Made by a program: the position numbers and the translations under genes
Assembly: GCA_903943625.1 (NCBI GenBank)
Contig: CAJAPL010000015.1
Coordinates: 1-6,200 of the forward strand
Direction of reading: 5' to 3'
Length of the DNA stretch: 6,200 bases
Source of the DNA: an uncultured bacterium
Lineage (GTDB): Bacteria; Patescibacteriota; Gracilibacteria; Absconditabacterales; Absconditicoccaceae
Notes under the pieces: model-generated
Told to the model about the DNA's origin: nothing
The model's database searches: none
What the model saw: only the letters and a program-made list of their open reading frames with translations
Shown here: in pieces, positions 1 to 5,753 of the stretch
How the letters are laid out: every line of letters starts with the position of its first letter
How positions within the stretch are numbered: position 1 is the stretch's first letter

Positions 1-282
1 ATTAACACTATAAATGTATTATCAGAAAGGATTGACTCTTTGATGTGAGCTTACGATACTTTTGTTGGTATAAAAAATAATGATACTATTACCAGACTGA
101 CTTTTGTAAATGCTATTTTCATGCCATTGACTTTGATAGCTGGTATATGATGAATGTCGGAGCGGAGCATGATGACTGGTCCGGGGAATCGGAGATTCGC
201 ATATCCTATATTTCTTGGATTATGCTTGATCATAGCCTATGTCACTTTTCTTCTTTTACGTAGATATTTTCTAAAGAAATAA
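1..282 (+). CDS. corA: CorA-family magnesium/divalent cation transporter, C-terminal part (5' end outside window)
   Basis: The last 93 residues of an inner-membrane CorA-type Mg2+ channel are visible in frame 1, ending in TAA. The piece starts in the end of the long cytoplasmic stalk helix (LSERIDSLMGAYDTFVGIKNN), then gives the pore helix TM1 (about residues 33-50, with FVNAIFMPLTLIAGI), the periplasmic loop and TM2 (about 68-87), and a basic cytoplasmic tail RRYFLKK. The signature after TM1 is G-G-M-S-E, so the usual GMN of CorA is GMS here. Both glycines of this motif (codons 50 and 51) are TGA. CGG codons 55 and 64 fit Trp (SEWSMMTG and GNWRFAYP). The 34-nt gap to the next gene shows no terminator, so the exonuclease gene is probably in the same transcript. 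The family call is firm; the transported ion (Mg2+, Co2+ or Zn2+) cannot be told from this part. Confidence 0.88.
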
Positions 283-315
283 ATTTAATTCATCATTTAC
301 CTTAGATATTATAAT

Positions 316-1131
316 ATGAAAATCGCCTCACGAAACGTGAATGGAATTAGAGCTGTTCTGCAGAAATGATTTTATGATCGAGTCAAAAAAAACGATCGAG
401 ATATCATATGCTTACAGGAAACAAAAGCTTTCGAATCACAACTGCCAGCAGAGTTTCGCTATCATATGCAAGATTACAATCGAGTACGACACATTTGAAC
501 CAAGCCTTGATACTCTGGGACGGCTACATTTTATAAAAAGAATTTAAATCTGATTTCATCTAAATCTCATTTTGAAGATATAGAGCATTTTCATGAAGAT
601 GGTAGGGTAGTAGAGACAAAATTTTCTTGTCCCCCTGATAAGGGTGAAGTAAGGGGGTTTGTTTTACTCAATATCTATTTCCCAAATTGATGAGATAAAT
701 CAGATTGAACAGAAATGCTTAGTTATAAACTAAAGTTCTACGAACATTTTATTCATTATATAAATAAACTCAGGGATCAATGAGAAAAGATAGTTACAAC
801 CTGAGACTTTAATATATGCCATCGTGCCATAGATATTGCGAGACCAGAAGAAAATAAAAATTCAATTTGATTCCTCCCTATCGAGAGAGCAGAAATGGAT
901 AAATTAATTGAAAATTGATACACAGATATATTTCGTCACTTTAATCCAGACCTAAAAGATCAATATACCTGGCGGTCATATCGTGCATGAGCGAGGCCCA
1001 GGAATGTCGGTTGGAGATTAGATTATTTTCGAGTATCTCAAGCTGTTGTGCCTATGATAAAAAATATTATTCATCAGACTTCTGTTGAATGATCTGATCA
1101 TTGTCCGATTAGTTTAGAACTAGATATATAG
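316..1131 (+). CDS. xth: Exodeoxyribonuclease III / AP endonuclease (ExoA/Xth family), read with UGA=Gly
   Basis: A complete 271-residue endonuclease/exonuclease/phosphatase-fold enzyme that should cut DNA 5' of abasic sites in base-excision repair and remove 3' blocks. It starts at the ATG giving MKIAS and ends in TAG. Family motifs are all present: N7 and N9 in the NVNGIRA strand, metal ligand E35 in CLQETK, GYSGTA (65-70), Y121 in NIYFPNGG, D164 and N166 in TTGDFN, the IARPEEN...GFLPIERAEMD region (174-195), TW-CGG-SYR (218-223), GWRLDYF (232-238) and the terminal GSDHCPI (D261, H262). Twelve TGA codons encode glycine, including G163 beside the catalytic Asp. Seven CGA/CGG codons (6, 22, 28, 56, 58, 220, 239) fall where Trp fits the family. 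An 11-residue GC-rich insert (104-114) is unusual. Length is close to the family norm of about 250-270. No Shine-Dalgarno sequence precedes the start. The enzyme should be active. Confidence 0.95.
631..657 (+). repeat. GC-rich palindromic insert inside the exonuclease gene
   Basis: CCCCCT at 631-636 and AGGGGG at 652-657 form a perfect 6-bp inverted repeat in otherwise AT-rich coding sequence. The surrounding 33 nt (625-657, in frame) encode SCPPDKGEVRG, which sits between two core strands (RVVETKF and FVLLNIYFPN). I recall these strands being joined by a short turn in other family members. The stretch uses GGT and GGG for Gly rather than the locally preferred TGA. It resembles the small GC-rich palindromes that are dispersed in some genomes and sometimes lie inside genes, but only one copy is visible here. 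Confidence 0.5.
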
Positions 1132-1167
1132 AAAAAATGGGATAGAAAACCTATTACCCATTTTTTT
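1132..1167. terminator. Bidirectional intrinsic terminator between convergent genes
   Basis: AAAAAATGGG (1132-1141) pairs with CCCATTTTTT (1157-1166), with an inner ATAG/CTAT extension and a small bulge. A T-run ends the plus-strand arm and an A-run starts it, so the hairpin can end transcription from both sides. It directly follows the TAG of the exonuclease gene and covers the stop codon of the minus-strand gene at 1154-1489. Confidence 0.75.
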
Positions 1168-1489
1168 GCAAATTCATTTTCTTTTGTCTCTCTTCTACCT
1201 TTTTCAAAAGAACTGATAAATTTCTTTTTATGCGGATCTTTTTGTAGACAAATTTTTCCGGCTTAATCTGGTTGCGCCCTGATTCTTTTTTCTCCTTAGC
1301 AAACAAATCTTCCGCTTCTCTGATACAATCCTGGATAGTTTTGATTTTCTCGTCAATCATCAGAGGAACAGATTTTTCTTTCAACTCAGCATAAAGTTCA
1401 TCAATCAGGTGATTTGCAACATTGAGCTCATAGTCATACCAAGGTAGACTAAGCTCTTCCCTTAGCTTTAGAAGATAGTTTATAAGCAT
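1154..1489 (-). CDS. Small highly charged helical protein of unknown function
   Basis: A 111-residue frame starting at ATG (1489) and ending in TAA. I do not recognise the family. The sequence looks soluble and almost wholly alpha-helical: an N-terminal amphipathic part (MLINYLLKLREELSLPWYDY), a middle part rich in Glu and Lys (about residues 30-70) and a very basic C-terminal half with KKIRIKRN and LLKKVEERQKK. There is no signal peptide, membrane segment or cysteine pair. It contains no TGA, CGA or CGG codon: its two glycines are GGG, its Trp is TGG and its arginines are AGA, AGG or CGC. Only two glycines are present, so the lack of TGA proves little. A promoter, a terminator and sensible amino-acid composition support a real gene. 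The basic tail would suit nucleic-acid binding, but that is inference. An in-frame stop lies shortly upstream, so the start is well bounded. Confidence 0.65.
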   Translation of the reverse strand: MLINYLLKLREELSLPWYDYELNVANHLIDELYAELKEKSVPLMIDEKIKTIQDCIREAEDLFAKEKKESGRNQIKPEKFVYKKIRIKRNLSVLLKKVEERQKKMNLQKNG

Positions 1490-1570
1490 AGTCTTTATTT
1501 TTTATTCTCTATCTATATATATTAGTACAAAAAAGTCAACAACAGCTTGAAATTAAATTAATAAAGACTA
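1489..1570. repeat. Perfect 11-bp inverted repeat spanning the divergent promoter region
   Basis: TAGTCTTTATT at 1489-1499 and AATAAAGACTA at 1560-1570 are exact reverse complements separated by 60 bp. The left arm runs up to and includes the first base of the minus-strand start codon, in its short leader. The right arm lies in the spacer of the plus-strand promoter and touches its -10 box. It may be a pair of operator half-sites for shared control of the two divergent genes; chance is not excluded in AT-rich sequence. Confidence 0.5.
1512..1539 (-). promoter_or_regulatory. Sigma70-type promoter for the small minus-strand gene
   Basis: Read on the minus strand: -35 TTGACT (1539-1534), 16-bp spacer, -10 TATAGA (1517-1512). 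Transcription would start near 1505, giving a leader of about 15 nt before the ATG at 1489. The region is TA-rich, so the exact -10 register is uncertain. Confidence 0.55.
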
Positions 1571-1574
1571 ATAT
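1547..1574 (+). promoter_or_regulatory. Sigma70-type promoter for the 400-residue protein gene
   Basis: -35 TTGAAA (1547-1552), 16-bp spacer, -10 TAATAT (1569-1574). Transcription would start near 1581, about 22 nt before the ATG at 1603. The right arm of the 11-bp inverted repeat lies within this promoter. The leader has no Shine-Dalgarno sequence. Confidence 0.55.
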
Positions 1575-1602
1575 TCCCTCAGTTTAAACCTAAAATACTA
1601 AA

Positions 1603-2805
1603 ATGAACATCCAAGGAAAAATATTACATCGAGAGGCTGGTATCGCAAATTGAGATATTTTTGAAGTCGAATGAGTATTTGCGCGAGCAAGGATAAGAGA
1701 AATTTTAAGTGCTAAGTTGTATCAAAACCTAGCGAGATCACTCTCGCCAAACGAGTATCTTTTCAAGTGAAATGGTAAATTATTTAAACATAATGATCAC
1801 CAATATAATAGGCAAATATATAATCTTTTAATTTGATATATACCATACGATACAGCAAGACTACCAGAAAATTTTGTTAAACTATTCGATATCGATACAC
1901 AATCCCCTACAATACAATCTGAATTGGATGAAATATTCCAAAGAGCTAGATTACTAAAAAAGGATTCTTCTAGAATAATTTTTATCGACGATAAGATAAT
2001 TATATTCAAAAACGAAGAGAAATTAGTCCACAAAGGATGACGTTTGACTAAGTGAGAAAAAAGACGTTCAAGAATACAGACGATCTTTAATACTTTTTCA
2101 AATATCTATGATGCTGTTAGGAGCCAATATTATACAATTCAATCATCTCAAGAAAAACAAGATGATTATAAACTTTCACAACAAAGGATTATTGAGTTGG
2201 CTCAGGAAATTAGGACTCTTGGTTTTGATGTGAAGGATTGAGCATTTAGGAGGAAACTGAATTATATTATATCAGAAATCGAATGAGCAACAAATTTTAG
2301 AATCTTATGAGCTAATTTACATAACTTACAAAATCTGACTTTTGGAAACAAAATTACGGCTTCTAAATCATTAGAATGAGCCAAAAATAAACTTTTAAAC
2401 AGATTTAAGGACTTACAAAAGATAATATGAATAGTCGCAAATCAATTAAACGATTTGGAAAACATACTTACTGAACACCAACGTCTATTGGAGCTTTTGC
2501 TACCTGAAAACCCACACATAGATCCTCCAATATCTCGAAATAAGTATAATGAATCATATCTCGAGCTAGCAGGTAAATACTGAAAAATATCGCCTTTTGA
2601 TACATTTCATCAATGGACCCAAAAACATAGAGATAATAAATATTCATATCCCAAAATCTTACACCGAATTGAAACTTTATTTAAAACCTATAAAGACGAG
2701 CACCAAAAAAAGTTATCCTGAATAGATTTTGATCCAGACATATTTAAAGAATTTGGAAAAATAAAAGACAATCTAAAATATATAGAAGATACTATTATAA
2801 AATAA
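1603..2805 (+). CDS. Unknown 400-residue, mostly helical cytoplasmic protein
   Basis: A continuous frame from ATG (MNIQGKILH) to TAA once 13 TGA codons are read as Gly; under the standard code it would be broken into short pieces. I do not recognise the family. No signal peptide or membrane helix is visible. The N-terminal 150 residues look mixed alpha/beta (for example IIFIDDKIIIFKNEEKLV at 125-142). Residues about 150-300 are rich in Lys, Glu, Gln and Leu and probably form long helices or a coiled coil (LSQQRIIELAQEIRTL at 191-206; LNDLENILTEHQRLLELLL at 282-300). After a Pro-rich hinge (PENPHIDPP, 301-309) comes a C-terminal helical part. Four CGA codons (10, 28, 312, 355) are probably Trp. 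The gene is divergent from the small minus-strand gene with shared control sequence. A structural or nucleic-acid-handling role is possible, but nothing in the sequence proves it. Confidence 0.85.
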
Positions 2806-4029
2806 TTACTGTATCCAATATAAATATAATCTGCTTTTATCTAGCATTCAAGCTATATCTTTTACGTCTTTTATGGTTAGATTTTGATATTTTTGTAGTA
2901 TTTCATCCAATGTCTCGATTTTTTTATAAATCAGATACTGAGATCATATAAAACTAGACATCTCATTTGAACTTTCTATTCACATTTGTACTTGTCAGAT
3001 ATTGTATCATATAGCATTATCAAACTCTTCTTGTCAAAATTCTCAGTTAGCAATCTTTTGAATCTCCTCATATATCTTTTCTACCCCAAAATTGAATCTT
3101 TCCTTATCTATCCCAGCTCTCATAATAAATGCTCCCAAATCTTGACCACTATCATGGCCAGCCCTAATATAATAACATAGTCCCTCTTTTTCTCTTATAT
3201 TTTGATATAATCTTGACGACATATTTCAACCTAATATGGTAGCGAGCACATTTGCAGCATATCTAGTATCATCATTTCAATCAAATCCCACAGCAGATAT
3301 TACAAGGTGGTTTTGATTGGTTTTTTGATCCCAAAACTCTCTATCTTGTTTGGGTAAAGTATGTTTAAACTCGGGTTTATCTAGCTTCCTTTTCTCGGGT
3401 AATAATCAGAATGTATCAGCTAACTTCCCCTTTAACTCTTCTAGGTTTTTTATTCTGCCGGCAACTACGATAATTAAATTATCTTTCGTATACAAATTAG
3501 CCTTATGCTCAAATAGCATGTCTTGTGTAAAAGATGCTATATTTTCCATCGTTCATAGTATTGGCCAACCATAGCTATTATCTCAATAGAAAAATAGCTG
3601 CCAGTTTTTCATTACCATCGCCATGGGATTGTCTTCATACATTTTTAGTTCCTGTATCACGACTCATTTTTCTCTTTCAAGTTCTTCCTTGGGGAATTGA
3701 GGGTTTATCATCATGTCTCACAGCACATCAGCTGCCTTATAAACAAAATCTGGGGCACATTTTATATAATATCAGGCATATTCTTCTCATGTATAAGCAT
3801 TAAATTCTCATCCAAACTTATCAACAGCCTCAGCAACAGATATTGAAGTTGGATATTTTTTTCATCATTTAAAAAATAGGTGTTCCAAAAAATGACTTAT
3901 GCCATTGTTCTCTTTGTTTTCATAGATACATCCCGCCTTACACATAATTTCAATAGTCACAGAATTGCTATCTTCCATAGGGACAAAAACAAATTCTACT
4001 CAATTAATCTTTTCTATAAAATATTTCAT
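2806..4029 (-). CDS. M16-family zinc metallopeptidase (pitrilysin / processing-peptidase type), read with UGA=Gly
   Basis: A complete 407-residue protein starting [13 protein letters not shown] and ending in TAA. The inverted zinc motif is H46-F-L-E49-H50, followed exactly 76 residues later by E127 (in GVVIQEL), matching the HxxEHx76E signature. E49 is the catalytic base; H46, H50 and E127 bind Zn2+. The C-terminal M16 lobe has the typical [18 protein letters not shown] segment (271-288), with the Arg/Tyr pair used in substrate binding. The length fits the short M16B type that works as a dimer. No signal peptide is seen, so it is probably cytoplasmic, cleaving peptides or leader fragments. 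About 20 TGA codons encode Gly, including two after the zinc motif. No CGA or CGG occurs and its four Trp are TGG. The only usable start is the ATG at 4029; upstream codons reach a TAA at 4080-4078 without another ATG. Confidence 0.95.
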
Positions 4030-4081
4030 AAATTGCCAAAATAAATTTAAAACCTGCCTATCAACAATATTTCAGATTTAA

Positions 4082-4087
4082 AGTATA
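4082..4087 (-). promoter_or_regulatory. Possible -10 element for the M16 peptidase gene
   Basis: On the minus strand TATACT (4087-4082) lies about 53 nt before the ATG at 4029. No good -35 lies at 16-18 bp (the best is CTGTTG at 4110-4105). The intergenic stretch is so TA-rich that this is weak evidence. Confidence 0.25.
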
Positions 4088-4129
4088 TATTTTACATTTT
4101 AAAACAACAGATTTTATAATATATTGATA

Positions 4130-4157
4130 TTGACAAATAGTAATTGAGGGGTATAAT
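4130..4157 (+). promoter_or_regulatory. Consensus sigma70-type promoter of the SLH protein gene
   Basis: TTGACA (4130-4135), 16-bp spacer and TATAAT (4152-4157) are full consensus boxes. Transcription would start near 4164, leaving a leader of about 26 nt before the ATG at 4190. The rest of the 4030-4189 gap holds only TA-rich sequence and the weak promoter of the opposite gene. Confidence 0.85.
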
Positions 4158-4182
4158 ACGAAGCGTTTTAGGACATAACCCC

Positions 4183-4198
4183 ATCCTGCATGGAGGAT
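4183..4198 (+). promoter_or_regulatory. Small hairpin with the start codon in its loop
   Basis: ATCCT (4183-4187) can pair with AGGAT (4194-4198), placing the ATG at 4190 in a six-base loop. An SD-like GGAGG lies just after the A and T of the start codon, where it cannot serve this start. The stem is only five pairs, so any effect on translation is speculative. Confidence 0.3.
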
Positions 4199-5599
4199 AC
4201 CCTCAAAAGATCACAAGCAAGGCTTACAAGGCCGATAACTAGTGTAGTAGTTATCACATTAATGGCTGGTTTCTTCTTCTCCGCCCCTCAGACATACGCT
4301 CTAGGGACAAACGAGAATTTCCTAGCGAATCTGGATCAAAGCTACCAACAGACAAGTAAATTATCAGATTTTGTAAGTAAAGTATTTAGCTTTTTCTCAG
4401 AACAATCATCGGTACAGGGAAATGAACAGAATAATCTTTTAGCGGGGCAATCAATTGCTCCCAAACAATTAGCATGTACAAAAGATTTGTGACTACCATT
4501 TATAGACATCCAGGATAGCATATATAAGGATTATATAATGATTCTATATTCCAAGGGAATCGTTATTTGATCAACTAATAAATTTATGCCAAATGATGAT
4601 TTGCGTTTCTATTGTATGATAAAGATCTTAGTAGATTCATATCGCTCTAAAGTATGATACGACTTAAAGACTCAATTGTGATTATCTCAAAAAAACTATT
4701 TCTTAACCGCCTGATCAGATATAGATAAAAGTTTCCTTAAATATCTAAATACGGCTTATGAGTTATGATTTCTAGAATGAATAGATAACCTCGATATCTC
4801 CTCCAATATATATTTCCAAAAAAACACCTCATTCAGCACAATAAGACAAATATTCACAAATATAAATAAACAATTCCCATTATTATCAGACTCTTGAGGG
4901 ATGCCCCAAATCCCCGCTATAGAAGCTACTATAACAAGGGGAGAGTATACAAAATATGTGGTTAATTATTTCTGACTGAAGGCATCTAATAATACACAAC
5001 CCCTATGTTCAGGCGACTGGAAAAATAATTTCTCAGATATAATGAATAATGATTATCAAGAAGATATACAAGTATTGGCTGATTTATGAATTATAAACGC
5101 TCAGGCATATAAGTTCTACCCAGAAAATTATCTCCGTAATTATGAGTTTATCATAATGCTTACAAAGACCATACTAAAAAAAGAGAATCAAGAATTAAAC
5201 GTATATGTATTGGATCACGTTGCTAATATATCTGGTTTAAACCCAGAAGAATCTTACGCAAAATATTTTGAATATGCTTATCACAATTGATTCCTAGACT
5301 ATTGATTCGATACCAAAACATGAAAACCAACTGTTCATCCCAATGGGTTAGTAAACATTCAAGATATGAATCGTATTTTATCTAAGTTAGTCGGGAAGGA
5401 GATTAACTTTAAAGTGAAATCAAATGATGGGATGGTAACAAGGTGAGAATTTGCAGACATACTTGTAGATTGATTTAATTTAGGCTATGGCTCAGCCAAT
5501 GATACTACAAATATAACTATAAAAGAGGGGATTAAACCATCTTTACTACAGGAAATATGATTGCGATTACAATCAACAAAATTATTGTCAAAATTATAG
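4190..5599 (+). CDS. Secreted S-layer homology (SLH) domain protein
   Basis: A 469-residue protein read through 16 TGA (Gly) codons to TAG. The N-terminus is a signal peptide: basic n-region (KRSQARLTR), hydrophobic core about 17-30 and a likely cleavage after TYA at residue 37. After a Ser/Gln/Asn-rich spacer (40-95) come SLH-like modules. The first (101-150) has the pattern LPFIDI...YSKGIVIG...F-P-N-D-D. Others follow at about 171-229, 272-330 and 340-402, with isolated half-motifs TRGEY (249-253) and TRGEF (417-421) matching the SLH TRAEF box. SLH modules anchor proteins to cell-wall polymers or the outer surface; no separate enzymatic domain is seen, so this may be a surface-layer protein or adaptor. 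One CGA (codon 459) probably reads Trp. The first 100 codons hold no TGA although four or more glycines occur. It is preceded by a consensus promoter and followed by a terminator, so it is probably monocistronic. Confidence 0.85.
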
Positions 5600-5623
5600 A
5601 AGCTAGACTAGATTAAATATCAT

Positions 5624-5669
5624 AATACTGTTGTCTCTTGGGTGTTATCGTAGGCAGCAGTATTTTTTT
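5624..5669 (+). terminator. Intrinsic terminator of the SLH protein gene
   Basis: AATACTGTTGTC (5624-5635) pairs with GGCAGCAGTATT (5653-5664) through a 12-pair stem with two G-T wobbles and a 17-nt loop, followed at once by a T-run to 5669. It lies 24 nt after the TAG at 5599. Confidence 0.8.
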
Positions 5670-5688
5670 AAAAAAAGTATAACAAAAT

Positions 5689-5717
5689 TTGACAAACCCC
5701 GTTTTTGTGAATATAAT
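5689..5717 (+). promoter_or_regulatory. Consensus sigma70-type promoter of the repeat-protein gene
   Basis: TTGACA (5689-5694), 17-bp spacer and TATAAT (5712-5717) are perfect consensus. Transcription would start near 5724, about 30 nt before the ATG at 5754. The leader is AT-rich with no Shine-Dalgarno sequence. Confidence 0.85.
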
Positions 5718-5753
5718 TAACAAACTAACGATTTTATATATATTGTTTTAAAC

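Noticed and set aside
51..233. Open frame of 60 codons on the minus strand
   Set aside because: It is antisense to the CorA coding region, which has clear family motifs on the plus strand.
310..315. TATAAT immediately before the exonuclease start codon
   Set aside because: It abuts the ATG, so transcription would begin inside the gene, and no -35 fits; it is probably chance in AT-rich sequence.
341..547. Open frame of 68 codons on the plus strand
   Set aside because: It lies in another frame of the exonuclease gene; the real frame has all catalytic motifs.
316..1131. Pseudogene or selenocysteine explanation for the in-frame TGA codons
   Set aside because: The TGA codons are many, occur in all the large genes and coincide with conserved glycines; selenocysteine would be one or two per gene at Cys-like sites.
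1797..2033. Open frame of 78 codons on the minus strand
   Set aside because: Antisense to the long recoded frame 1603-2805; no start signal and no recognisable protein.
2986..3803. Three plus-strand open frames of 64 to 89 codons (2986-3180, 3350-3574, 3534-3803)
   Set aside because: They are antisense to the M16 peptidase gene, whose zinc motif and full-length fit are unambiguous.
4262..4264. Internal ATG as the true start of the SLH protein
   Set aside because: It would remove the basic n-region of the signal peptide, while the ATG at 4190 sits at a fitting distance from the consensus promoter.
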